Below are positions 1-8,079 of a stretch of DNA of 11,292 nucleotides, piece by piece (position 1 is the first letter of the stretch; every line of letters begins with the position of its first letter). The DNA lies in NCBI GenBank assembly GCA_947455875.1, contig CANGSD010000012.1, positions 1-11,292 of the forward strand, given 5' to 3'. A model generated the notes under the pieces. That model was given only the letters and a program-made list of their open reading frames with translations. It had not been told where the DNA came from and did not search any database. Position numbers and translations under genes: made by a program. Origin of the DNA: Comamonadaceae bacterium. GTDB taxonomy: Bacteria > Pseudomonadota > Gammaproteobacteria > Burkholderiales > Burkholderiaceae.

Positions 1-3000
1 ACGATGACCGAGCTCAATGACCACCTCAAGCTCCTCTACGCCCGCGCCGCCCAGCTCTTTGATCGTCAGACCGCACAGCCTGTGCGGCACGACTCGCCCG
101 AGACCATCTACGCGCAATTGAAGGCGCGTACCCAAGAAAGCGATCCGCGCCTGGTCATTACCTTCCCGGTGGAACTGCCCGCCAGCACCACGCCCGAAGA
201 ACTCGAGCAGTGGCTGGCCGCCAGCGGATTCACGCGCGTGCAGGCGCAGCGCGAAGTCGCCACCCCCACGGGTCCGCGCAAGGTGCTCGACGTCGTCGCC
301 GACCGCTTGCGCCTGCAAGGCGCCGAAAAGATCCGCGCCATCGAGGCGATCGAAGTGGCCCTCAAGCGCGGCGCAGGCCGCATGGCCGTCTACGCACAAA
401 CCGGCGAAGACACCTGGGACGTGTGGAAGTTCTCCACCGGCCTGCATTGCCCCGACAGCGACATCCGCTACGCCGACCCGCTGCCCTCGATGTTCTCGTT
501 CAACAGCGCGGTGGGCGCCTGCGAGGTGTGCCGGGGCTTTGGTCGGGTGATCGGCGTCGACTGGGGTCTGGTTATTCCGAACGAAAAGCTCACCTTGCGC
601 GCCGGCGCGATCAAGACCATCCAGACCCCCGCCTGGGCCGAGACCCAGGACGACCTGATGCGGTACGCCGAAGCCGCCGGCATCCCCCGCGACACGCCCT
701 GGTACAAGCTCACGCCCGAACACAAGGCCTGGGTGCTCGATGGCACGCCCGGCTTCAAGGACAGCAACTGGAACAAGCAGTGGTACGGCATCAAGCGCTT
801 CTTCCAGTACCTGGAAAGCAAGGCCTACAAGATGCATATCCGGGTGCTGCTGTCCAAGTACCGCAGCTACACGCCCTGCGAGACCTGCGGCGGCGCGCGC
901 CTGAAAACCGAGAGCCTGCTGTGGCGACTGGGCTCGAAAGAAGACGCCGACGCCGTGCTGCCGCCCGCGCAGCGCTTCATGCCGGTGGGCGCGAGCTGGA
1001 GCCGCGCGCAGCTGGAGGCCCTGCCGGGTCTGTCGGTGCACGATTTGATGCAGCTGCCGATCGATCGTCTGCGACAGTTCTTTGCGCGCCTGGCCCTGCC
1101 CCAGGGCGAAGACGCACAGGCACTCAAGCTCCTGTTCGAAGAAATCACCACCCGCCTGAAATACCTGGTCGATGTGGGCATCGGCTACCTCACGCTCGAT
1201 CGCCAAAGCCGCACGCTCTCGGGCGGCGAGGTGCAACGCATCAACCTCACCACCGCCCTAGGCACCTCGCTGGTGAACACCCTCTTCGTGCTGGACGAGC
1301 CGAGCATCGGCCTGCACCCACGCGACATCCACCGCATCACCGAGGCCATGAAGCGCCTGCGCGATGCGGGCAACACCCTGGTGGTGGTCGAACACGACCC
1401 GGCGGTGATGCTGGCCGCGGATCGCATGATCGACATGGGCCCTGGCCCCGGCGAGCGCGGGGGTCAGATCGTTTTTGATGGCACGACCGACGATCTGCGC
1501 AGCGCCGACACCCTGACCGGGGCTTACTTAGGTGGGCGTCGGCAAGTGGGCATGGGCTTCAAGCGCGCCGTCACCGATTCCACGCCGCGTTTGATTCTGG
1601 AAGGCGCGAACGAACACAACCTGCAGAACCTCTCGATCGAATTCCCGCTGCAGCGTCTGGTCTGCGTGACGGGTGTGTCGGGCTCAGGCAAGTCCACCCT
1701 GATCCAGGACATCCTCGCGCCGGCGCTGCTGCGTCAATTTGGCAAGGCCACCGACACGCCGGGTCGGCATGACCGCTTGCTCGGCGCCGATCATCTGGGC
1801 GATGTGGTGTTTGTCGACCAGTCCCCCATCGGCAAGACCGCGCGCTCCAACCCGGTGAGCTATGTCGGCGCCTGGGACGCGATTCGCGAGATCTTTGCCA
1901 CGGCGCCCCTGGCGCGTCAGCGCGGATACACCGCGTCTAAATTCAGCTTCAACAGCGGCGACGGCCGCTGCCCCACCTGCGGCGGCTCGGGCTTCGAGCA
2001 TGTGGAGATGCAGTTTCTGTCGGACGTCTACCTGCGCTGCCCCGACTGCGACGGCAAGCGCTATCGCCCGGAGATCCTGGAAGTCACTGTCGAACGTCAG
2101 GCCCTGGGCGCAGTGCATCCGCGCGTCCTGAACGTGGCCGACGTGCTCGAACTCACGGTCAGCGAGGCCGTGCAACTGTTTGCCAATGACCGCGAGGTGG
2201 TGCGCACGCTGACCCCCATCGTCGATGTGGGCCTGGAATACGTGAAGCTGGGTCAGCCTGTCCCCACGCTCTCGGGCGGTGAATCGCAGCGCCTGAAGCT
2301 CGCCGGCTTTCTGGCCGAGGCCGCCAGCCGCCGCAGCCCGCAGCCCCTGGCCACGCGCGGCACGCTGTTTCTGTTTGACGAGCCCACCACCGGATTGCAC
2401 TTCGACGACATCGCCAAGCTGATGCGGGCGCTGCGCAAATTGCTGGAGGCGGGTCATTCGCTGATCGTCATCGAACACAACCTGGACGTGATCCGCGCCG
2501 CCGACTGGCTGATTGACCTCGGCCCCGAGGGCGGTGACGCGGGTGGCCTGCTGGTGACCGAGGGTGCGCCCGAAGACGTCAAGCAGCACCCCCATTCGCA
2601 CACGGCGCGTGCGCTGCGCGAATACGACGGAACGCTGGGCGCAGCCGAACCCGCAGCGGCCACGCTGGTTCGCAAGGCATTGCCCGCGCGCACCGAGGCG
2701 ATCGAGATCGTCAACGCGCGCGAACACAATCTGAAGTCCCTGACGGTCAGCATCCCCCACAACCGCTTCAGCGTCATCACCGGCGTATCCGGCTCGGGCA
2801 AATCCACCCTGGCCTTTGACATTCTGTTCAACGAAGGCCAGCGCCGCTACCTTGAATCCCTCAACGCTTACGCGCGCAGCATCGTGCAGCCTGCAGGTCG
2901 CCCCGAGGTGGACGCGGTCTACGGGATTCCGCCCACAGTGGCCATCGAGCAGCGGCTCTCGCGCGGTGGGCGCAAGTCCACGGTGGGCACCACCACCGAG

Positions 3001-5385
3001 GTCTGGCATTTCCTGCGCCTGCTCTATGTGAAGCTGGGGATTCAGCACTGCGTGAAAGATGGCGCCGAGGTGCGCCCGCAAACGCCAGACAGCATCGCCG
3101 CGCAGCTCATGAAGCGTTATCGCGGTCAGCACATTGGATTGCTGGCGCCCTTGGTGATGAACCGCAAGGGCGTCTACACCGAGCTGGCCGACTGGGCGCG
3201 CGGGCGTCGCTACTCGCATCTGCGGGTCGATGGCACCTTCTTGCCCACCACCGGCTTTCCGCGCCTGGACCGCTTCAAGGAACACACGGTGGAACTGCCG
3301 GTGTGCGACTTCGTCGTGCGGCCCGAGAACGAGGCCATGCTGCGCGAGCACCTGCCCATCGCCCTCGAGCATGGCAAGGGCGTGCTGCATGTGCTCTCGC
3401 CCCTGGACGGCCTGCGCAACGCCATCCAGATCGGGATGGAAAGCCACCACCACATCGGCCAGGTCGAGGTGTTTTCCACGCGGCGCGCCTGCCCGGTGTG
3501 CAGCACCTCGTATGCCGAACTGGATCCGCGTCTGTTCTCCTACAACAGCAAGCACGGCTGGTGCCCCGACTGCGTGGGCACCGGCGTCAAGCTCACGCGC
3601 GAGCAGCGCCGCGCCTACGACGAGACCCTGCAGGCCGAAGACAACAAGGGCCGCGAGCAGACCTTCGCCGAACCCGAGGTCGAGGACGTCAGCGACGAGA
3701 CCTGCCCCAGTTGCCAAGGCACCCGCCTGAACGCGCAGGCGCGCAGCGTGAAGTTCAATGGTGTGGGCATTGCCGACATCGCCGCTCTGTCGGTGATCGA
3801 GGTGCGTCGCTGGATCGAGGGCCTGCAACTGGAAGGCGTCCTATCTGGGCGCGAGCAGGGCATCGCACGTGACCTGATCCCCGAGATCAAGAGCCGCCTC
3901 GAATTTTTGGAGGAAGTGGGCCTGGGCTATCTCACGCTCGATCGCGGCGCGCCCACGCTCTCGGGCGGCGAGGCGCAGCGGATCCGCCTGGCGGCGCAAC
4001 TGGGCTCCAACCTGCAAGGCGTGTGCTATGTGCTGGACGAGCCCACCATCGGCCTGCACGCGCGTGACAACCAGATCCTGCTGAATGCCCTGCACAAACT
4101 GGGCGACAAGGGCAACACCCTGGTGGTGGTGGAACACGACGAGGACACCATCCGTCGCGCCGACCACATCATCGACATCGGCCCCGGTGCCGGCAAGCGC
4201 GGGGGCCGTGTCGTGGCCCAGGGCACGGCCAGCGAGGTCACGGCCAACCCGGATTCGCTCACGGGCCGCTACCTGTTGCACGCCATACGCCACCCGCTCA
4301 AGGCCCGACGTGGTCGCCCCGAGGGCATGCTGCATCTGCGGCGCGCCAGCTTGCATAACCTGCAGCAGGTCGATGTGGACGTGCCCCTGGGCCGCCTGGT
4401 GGCGGTCACGGGTGTGTCGGGCTCAGGCAAATCGACGCTGGCGCGGGACGTGTTGCTGCACAACGTGCAGCAGGCCGTGCAACAACGCAGTACCAAGGCC
4501 GGTCGCGAGGCCGATGACCGGGGCAAGCACCCGGCCTGGGTCGGCTGCGCGGCGCTCACCGGCTACCAGGGCATCGACCGCGTGCTCGAAGTGGACCAGA
4601 CCCCGATCGGCAAGACCCCGCGCTCCTGCCCGGCCACTTACATCGGCTTCTGGGACACCATCCGCAAGCTCTTTGCCGACACCCTCGAAGCCAAGGCACG
4701 CGGCTACGGCCCGGGGCGTTTCTCTTTCAACACCGGCGAGGGGCGCTGTGCCACCTGCGAGGGCCAGGGCCTGCGCACCATCGCCATGAGCTTCCTGCCT
4801 GATGTGAAGGTGCCTTGCGAGTCGTGCCATGGTGCGCGCTTCAACCCCGAGACCCTGGCCGTCACCTGGCGAGGCAAGAGCATCGGCGACGTGTTGCAGA
4901 TGGAAGTGGACGAGGCGGTGGAATTCTTTGCCTCCATGCCCTCCATCAGCCACCCGCTGCAATTGCTCAAAGACGTCGGACTGGGTTACCTCACCCTGGG
5001 CCAGCCCTCGCCCACGCTCTCGGGCGGAGAGGCGCAGCGGATCAAGCTGGTGACCGAGTTGTCCAAGGTGCGCGATGACATCACGCGTCGGGGTCAGAAG
5101 GCGCCGCATACCCTGTATGTGCTGGACGAGCCCACCGTGGGCCTGCACATGGCCGACGTCGAAAAACTCATCCACGTGCTGCATCGCCTGGTCGATGGGG
5201 GTCACAGCGTGGTGGTCATCGAGCATGACCTCGATGTCATCGCCGAAGCCGACTGGATCATCGACCTGGGGCCCGAAGGGGGCAGCGCCGGCGGGCGCGT
5301 GGTCGCCACCGCATCGCCCGAGGATGTCGTGAAAGGCGGTACCCACACGGGTATCGCCTTGGCGCCCGTCCTGGCGCGCCGCTGA
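1..5385 (+). CDS. uvrA: Tandem (double-length) UvrA-like excinuclease ATPase paralog, 5'-partial
   Basis: Two UvrA-like halves are fused in one chain. UvrA is the cytoplasmic ATPase that finds DNA damage and loads UvrB in nucleotide excision repair. The frame is open at the left edge. The ATG at 4 aligns with an internal UvrA residue (TMTEL, like TITEI in E. coli), so about 100 residues with the first Walker A are missing. Residues below count from that ATG. Half I (to about 880) has signature LSGGEVQR at 405, LDEP at 430, Walker A GVSGSGKS at 557, signature LSGGESQR at 756 and FDEP at 791. Half II (about 900-1793) has Walker A at 927 and 1470, signatures at 1319 and 1672, and LDEP near 1344 and 1707. 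C-terminal zinc modules start at 656/679 and 1582/1605. All visible ATPase motifs are intact. Half I lost one zinc cysteine, and half II has a shortened insertion. The fusion may act as a built-in dimer (inference). Its cellular role is uncertain, because such proteins usually accompany a normal UvrA. Confidence 0.93.
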   Translation, partial: TMTELNDHLKLLYARAAQLFDRQTAQPVRHDSPETIYAQLKARTQESDPRLVITFPVELPASTTPEELEQWLAASGFTRVQAQREVATPTGPRKVLDVVADRLRLQGAEKIRAIEAIEVALKRGAGRMAVYAQTGEDTWDVWKFSTGLHCPDSDIRYADPLPSMFSFNSAVGACEVCRGFGRVIGVDWGLVIPNEKLTLRAGAIKTIQTPAWAETQDDLMRYAEAAGIPRDTPWYKLTPEHKAWVLDGTPGFKDSNWNKQWYGIKRFFQYLESKAYKMHIRVLLSKYRSYTPCETCGGARLKTESLLWRLGSKEDADAVLPPAQRFMPVGASWSRAQLEALPGLSVHDLMQLPIDRLRQFFARLALPQGEDAQALKLLFEEITTRLKYLVDVGIGYLTLDRQSRTLSGGEVQRINLTTALGTSLVNTLFVLDEPSIGLHPRDIHRITEAMKRLRDAGNTLVVVEHDPAVMLAADRMIDMGPGPGERGGQIVFDGTTDDLRSADTLTGAYLGGRRQVGMGFKRAVTDSTPRLILEGANEHNLQNLSIEFPLQRLVCVTGVSGSGKSTLIQDILAPALLRQFGKATDTPGRHDRLLGADHLGDVVFVDQSPIGKTARSNPVSYVGAWDAIREIFATAPLARQRGYTASKFSFNSGDGRCPTCGGSGFEHVEMQFLSDVYLRCPDCDGKRYRPEILEVTVERQALGAVHPRVLNVADVLELTVSEAVQLFANDREVVRTLTPIVDVGLEYVKLGQPVPTLSGGESQRLKLAGFLAEAASRRSPQPLATRGTLFLFDEPTTGLHFDDIAKLMRALRKLLEAGHSLIVIEHNLDVIRAADWLIDLGPEGGDAGGLLVTEGAPEDVKQHPHSHTARALREYDGTLGAAEPAAATLVRKALPARTEAIEIVNAREHNLKSLTVSIPHNRFSVITGVSGSGKSTLAFDILFNEGQRRYLESLNAYARSIVQPAGRPEVDAVYGIPPTVAIEQRLSRGGRKSTVGTTTEVWHFLRLLYVKLGIQHCVKDGAEVRPQTPDSIAAQLMKRYRGQHIGLLAPLVMNRKGVYTELADWARGRRYSHLRVDGTFLPTTGFPRLDRFKEHTVELPVCDFVVRPENEAMLREHLPIALEHGKGVLHVLSPLDGLRNAIQIGMESHHHIGQVEVFSTRRACPVCSTSYAELDPRLFSYNSKHGWCPDCVGTGVKLTREQRRAYDETLQAEDNKGREQTFAEPEVEDVSDETCPSCQGTRLNAQARSVKFNGVGIADIAALSVIEVRRWIEGLQLEGVLSGREQGIARDLIPEIKSRLEFLEEVGLGYLTLDRGAPTLSGGEAQRIRLAAQLGSNLQGVCYVLDEPTIGLHARDNQILLNALHKLGDKGNTLVVVEHDEDTIRRADHIIDIGPGAGKRGGRVVAQGTASEVTANPDSLTGRYLLHAIRHPLKARRGRPEGMLHLRRASLHNLQQVDVDVPLGRLVAVTGVSGSGKSTLARDVLLHNVQQAVQQRSTKAGREADDRGKHPAWVGCAALTGYQGIDRVLEVDQTPIGKTPRSCPATYIGFWDTIRKLFADTLEAKARGYGPGRFSFNTGEGRCATCEGQGLRTIAMSFLPDVKVPCESCHGARFNPETLAVTWRGKSIGDVLQMEVDEAVEFFASMPSISHPLQLLKDVGLGYLTLGQPSPTLSGGEAQRIKLVTELSKVRDDITRRGQKAPHTLYVLDEPTVGLHMADVEKLIHVLHRLVDGGHSVVVIEHDLDVIAEADWIIDLGPEGGSAGGRVVATASPEDVVKGGTHTGIALAPVLARR
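5333..5360 (+). other. Strong RNA hairpin inside the 3' end of the uvrA-like gene
   Basis: The arms AAGGCGGTACCC and GGGTATCGCCTT enclose the loop ACAC. This gives a 12-base-pair stem with eleven Watson-Crick pairs and one G-U pair. It lies in the last codons of the gene and ends 22 bases before the TGA. The right-arm sequence CGGGTATC (5348-5355) is repeated just after the stop codon (5388-5395), so the left arm could also pair there over 7 bases. It may help end transcription or protect the mRNA end (inference). No T-run follows, so it is not a standard intrinsic terminator. Confidence 0.5.
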
Positions 5386-5395
5386 ACCGGGTATC
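5348..5395. repeat. 8-base direct repeat CGGGTATC flanking the uvrA-like stop codon
   Basis: The octamer CGGGTATC occurs at 5348-5355, as the right arm of the coding hairpin, and again at 5388-5395, just downstream of the stop. The two copies are 40 bases apart. It is short enough to be chance. It matters mainly because it offers the upstream hairpin an alternative pairing partner. Confidence 0.3.
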
Positions 5396-5404
5396 ACGCA
5401 TTAC

Positions 5405-5436
5405 GTTTGTCTCGGGCGTTTACGCCTGAGGCAGAC
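5405..5436 (+). terminator. Candidate 3'-end hairpin of the uvrA-like transcript
   Basis: The arms GTTTGTCTCGGGCG and CGCCTGAGGCAGAC around the loop TTTA form a continuous 14-pair stem in the + strand RNA, three of the pairs being G-U. The wobble pairs would be mismatches in the opposite strand, so the structure favours + strand transcripts. It starts 20 bases after the uvrA-like stop. No T-run follows, so a Rho-assisted terminator or a 3' stabiliser is as likely as a textbook terminator. A weaker inverted pair, CCTGCC (5440-5445) with GGCAGG (5461-5466), follows at once. Confidence 0.45.
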
Positions 5437-5499
5437 CCTCCTGCCGAAACTCGACGGCGAGGCAGGCCGATGCATATCGCATGCGGTCTTCCTATCGTC

Positions 5500-5504
5500 G
5501 GAGG
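5500..5504 (+). promoter_or_regulatory. Ribosome binding site GGAGG that sets the GH5 start
   Basis: GGAGG stands 4 bases before the ATG at 5509. The frame stays open upstream to a TTG at 5407 and an ATG at 5470. The TTG lies inside the hairpin at 5405-5436. The 5470 ATG has only GAGG seven bases ahead and would put 13 residues before the twin-arginine motif. The 5509 start places that motif at residues 3-4, as is usual for exported proteins. Confidence 0.65.
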
Positions 5505-5508
5505 TGCC

Positions 5509-7983
5509 ATGCAGCGCAGGGAGTTTCACAAGGGGGCGGCCTCGGCCGCCATGTCCACCTTACTGGGCTTGTCGGGATGTGGAGGGGGCGACGGCGATAG
5601 CGCGTCGACCCCACAGGCGGGCAGCGCGCAGGATCTGGCCGCCAAGCCGCGTCCGGTAACGCCGGCCGAAGCGCTCGATACTTCAGGACCCCTCAAGCCC
5701 ATGGGGACCAATTTCTCCGGCATGGAATGGGCGCTGGGCGAGTTGCGCCAAAGCCCGCGCACCCGACCCAATATGGATTACACGCCGCCGCGCGCGGTGG
5801 ATGTGGCCTATATGGCCGCCAACGGATTCGGCCGCAATCGCTTGCCGCTGCAGTGGGAGTTGCTGCAGCCCATGTTGGTGGATACCGTCGCCAACGCCCA
5901 GGCGCGCGCATTGATCGGAGAGCCCGGCGCCCTGCATCCTGTCTATGCTGGCTACATCGACGCGACGCTCGATGCCCACGCCGCAGCGGGTGCGCGATGC
6001 ATCCTGGATCTGCATAACTTTTGCCGCTACAAGGATTTCGTTTATCAGAGCGATGGCTCGGTGATGGGTCTGACCCGCCCGGACGATCCGCTGGCCTATG
6101 CCTACACCGCTGATAAACGCCAGGTGCGCGAGCGCATCTTCGCGCTGGCGCCGAACGCCTCGCTCAAGCCCGCCGCCTTCGCCGATGTCTGGCGCCGCAT
6201 GGCCCTGCGCTGGAAGGACCATCCCGGCTTCGGAGGCTATGGCCTGATGAACGAGCCACACGATCTTCCCCGCCCTGGCGAGGTCACGGAATCGCTGGCC
6301 ACCGGTGGCGAGGATCGCATGATTTGGCCCGCCTTCGCGCGCGCTGCCATCGATGCGATCCAAGCGGTCGACCCCAAGGGGCGTATCTACCTCTCGGGCA
6401 ATGCCTGGGGCGGCGCGATGACGCTCACGCCCGAACACAACCCGGCCTGGCCGCTGTCCTATCCCAACCTGGTCTATGAAGTGCATGCCTATCTAGATGC
6501 CTACAACAACGGCGCCGGATTCGATTGGGGTCTGGAGGTCGCCAAGGACTACACCGCCGTGTTCGGGCAGGGTCCGCTCACGGTCGACACCGGTATGAAC
6601 CGCATGAAGATCGCGCTGGACTGGGCCCGCACGCACGGCGCACGCCTGGCCCTGACCGAGACCGGTATGCCGATCGACGACCCGCGTTGGCAGGAAGCCT
6701 TTCGCCGGATGGTGACCCTGTGCGTGTCGCAGGGCGTGGAGATGCAGACCTGGATCGGCGGCAGCCACTGGAGCGCGCATAACCACGCGATCAACCACGT
6801 GCCCGGCTGGCACCAGAACCGCACGCTCGACCCGCTGGTGGCGGGGCCGCTGAAGGCGGTGGCGGGCATCGAGCAGGCGGTGCTGTTCGACGATGTGGTG
6901 ACGGTCGCAGCCGGCGGCGCGTTGCAGATCGCGGTGTATGCGCGGGGCTATCTGGCGCAGTCCGTGACCCTGCAGATTGCCAGCGACGCGGGCGGCAACT
7001 TCGACAAGACCACGCTGGTGATTCCGGCCGGTGCGAACGGCGAGGATCGATTCAGCTTCACGCCACTGCCCGATACGGTTGCCACTCTGACCTACACCAG
7101 CGGCGTATCCGGCCAGCAGCTACCGCCCGCGCGCACGGTCTACGCTTTGGCGGATCCCGTGGTTCGCGCGGCGACGCAGCCCCGCGAGGCCGCGCTCACG
7201 CTGATCGCCCGCTACCGCGCCTGCAAGTGGGATTTGGCTGACGGCTACACCGACTTCATGCTGGGGCGACCCGCAGGCGAGGGCGAGGCGGTGCGCGCCG
7301 TGGCCGACTCCGGTTGGGGCTCCAGCCCCGGCAACGCGATGGAGATGCTCAATTGGATGAACCAGGACGGCCCCGATCGCGGGCCCCTGCGGCCTGCGAC
7401 GATGCGCACCGATGGTGGCCGCAAGCGCGTCGATCTCTCGGCGCCGGCTTGCACAGGCCTATGGTGCAAGAAGGTCATCCCCGGCGACACCTTCCCCAAC
7501 CCGCGCAACCGCGTCCCCTACAACCTGGCCGACCCGCATTTCGTCATCGCGGTGGTGAGCGTGTCCCGCTCGGACCAGGCCGGCACGGTGTTTCATGCCG
7601 GCACCACCGGCGGCTACTGGTTTTCGGAGCTGGCGTTCGTCCATGGCTTGCCGCAGGCGCGCTGGGAGGACGCCGGCAGTCGACAGTCCTATCTCACCAG
7701 TCCCGATCGCCCCACGCCAGGTGTCCCCTTGGTGATGTCGCTGGTGTATGCGCCGGGGCGCCAGGCGCTGCGCGTGAACACCGCGATCGTCAAAACCAGC
7801 ACCGTCGAATTGGTCAGCGCACCCTTGGAGAACCTGATGATCGGCTGGGGTATGCACGGGCGTCATCCACAGCCCTCCTTCGGCGGTGAGGTTTATGGCG
7901 TGATCGCCGGCGCCGGCGCGCCCACCGACGCCGAGATGGCGGTCATGGAGCGTTACCTCCTGGCGGCGGCCGGTAGGCCCTGA
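5509..7983 (+). CDS. Tat-exported GH5 (subfamily 5-like) endoglucanase lipoprotein with C-terminal LamG-like domain
   Basis: This 824-residue secreted glycosidase probably cleaves beta-1,4-glucan. It opens with a twin-arginine signal (QRREFHKGA) and a hydrophobic stretch ending in the lipobox LSGC (cysteine near residue 24), which predicts a Tat-exported lipoprotein. The GH5 domain (about 60-445) shows NRLPLQWE with Arg111, LDLHNF with His169, GLMNEPHD with acid/base Glu249, VHAYLD with His326 and LTETG with nucleophile Glu384. LMNEPHD and VHAYLD resemble fungal Cel5A-type GH5_5 enzymes (from memory). A beta-rich Ig-like region follows (about 449-555). The rest (about 560-824) looks like a LamG/concanavalin A-like jelly roll, ending in the typical GEVYGVIAG...PTDAEMAVMERYL pattern. 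It is longer than a plain GH5 enzyme (about 350 residues). The substrate is not proven: xyloglucan or mannan remain possible. No other glycan-degrading gene is nearby. Confidence 0.85.
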   Translation: MQRREFHKGAASAAMSTLLGLSGCGGGDGDSASTPQAGSAQDLAAKPRPVTPAEALDTSGPLKPMGTNFSGMEWALGELRQSPRTRPNMDYTPPRAVDVAYMAANGFGRNRLPLQWELLQPMLVDTVANAQARALIGEPGALHPVYAGYIDATLDAHAAAGARCILDLHNFCRYKDFVYQSDGSVMGLTRPDDPLAYAYTADKRQVRERIFALAPNASLKPAAFADVWRRMALRWKDHPGFGGYGLMNEPHDLPRPGEVTESLATGGEDRMIWPAFARAAIDAIQAVDPKGRIYLSGNAWGGAMTLTPEHNPAWPLSYPNLVYEVHAYLDAYNNGAGFDWGLEVAKDYTAVFGQGPLTVDTGMNRMKIALDWARTHGARLALTETGMPIDDPRWQEAFRRMVTLCVSQGVEMQTWIGGSHWSAHNHAINHVPGWHQNRTLDPLVAGPLKAVAGIEQAVLFDDVVTVAAGGALQIAVYARGYLAQSVTLQIASDAGGNFDKTTLVIPAGANGEDRFSFTPLPDTVATLTYTSGVSGQQLPPARTVYALADPVVRAATQPREAALTLIARYRACKWDLADGYTDFMLGRPAGEGEAVRAVADSGWGSSPGNAMEMLNWMNQDGPDRGPLRPATMRTDGGRKRVDLSAPACTGLWCKKVIPGDTFPNPRNRVPYNLADPHFVIAVVSVSRSDQAGTVFHAGTTGGYWFSELAFVHGLPQARWEDAGSRQSYLTSPDRPTPGVPLVMSLVYAPGRQALRVNTAIVKTSTVELVSAPLENLMIGWGMHGRHPQPSFGGEVYGVIAGAGAPTDAEMAVMERYLLAAAGRP

Positions 7984-7985
7984 AG

Positions 7986-8034
7986 ATCCGGTTGCCGCAT
8001 CGGCGACAGGGGTGTTCCCGGATTGCGGCGACAG
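7986..8034 (+). promoter_or_regulatory. Structured spacer upstream of the Bug-family gene
   Basis: The 96-base gap between the GH5 stop and the next start holds an outer inverted pair ATCCGG (7986-7991) and CCGGAT (8018-8023). Inside it is a small hairpin, TTGCCG-CAT-CGGCGA (7992-8006). The nonamer CGGCGACAG is directly repeated at 8001-8009 and 8026-8034. This could be a leader structure, a weak terminator for the GH5 transcript or an operator. I see no convincing -35/-10 pair and no T-run. The function is unknown. Confidence 0.3.
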
Positions 8035-8067
8035 TGCGCGGGCCGTTCAATCTGGGCATACGTCTTC

Positions 8068-8072
8068 AGGAG
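8068..8072 (+). promoter_or_regulatory. Ribosome binding site AGGAG of the Bug-family gene
   Basis: AGGAG is followed by a 7-base spacer and the ATG at 8080. This rules out the longer in-frame reading from 8023. From 8080 the protein begins directly with a signal peptide. Confidence 0.75.
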
Positions 8073-8079
8073 ACTTCCC

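Noticed and set aside
210..1478. 422-residue overlapping + strand frame in the UvrA region
   Set aside because: It is arginine- and alanine-rich without motifs, and the other frame encodes conserved UvrA sequence over the same span.
1684..3828. 714-residue open frame on the - strand inside the uvrA-like gene
   Set aside because: It is a mirror of the coding bias of the GC-rich + strand gene. Its translation shows no family motifs and is rich in H, Q, A, G and R, while the + strand frame carries continuous UvrA motifs.
1669..4440. Near-identical short DNA stretches in the two UvrA halves (for example around 1669 and 4408, 1371 and 4113)
   Set aside because: They coincide with invariant motifs (Walker A, the NTLVVVEHD strand), so conserved residues plus shared codon preference explain them. 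They are not evidence of recent duplication or gene conversion.
5467..5486. Palindromic stretch with ATGCAT and CGCATGCG before the GH5 gene, considered as an operator or promoter
   Set aside because: The arms are short and need a bulge, and no -35/-10 spacing fits. There is too little to call a site.
5407..5508. N-terminal extension of the GH5 protein from the TTG at 5407 or the ATG at 5470
   Set aside because: It would bury the twin-arginine signal behind 34 or 13 extra residues. The ATG at 5509 has a clear GGAGG and gives a normal signal peptide.
8023..8079. N-terminal extension of the Bug protein
   Set aside because: The extra residues precede the signal peptide, and AGGAG sits 7 bases ahead of the ATG at 8080.
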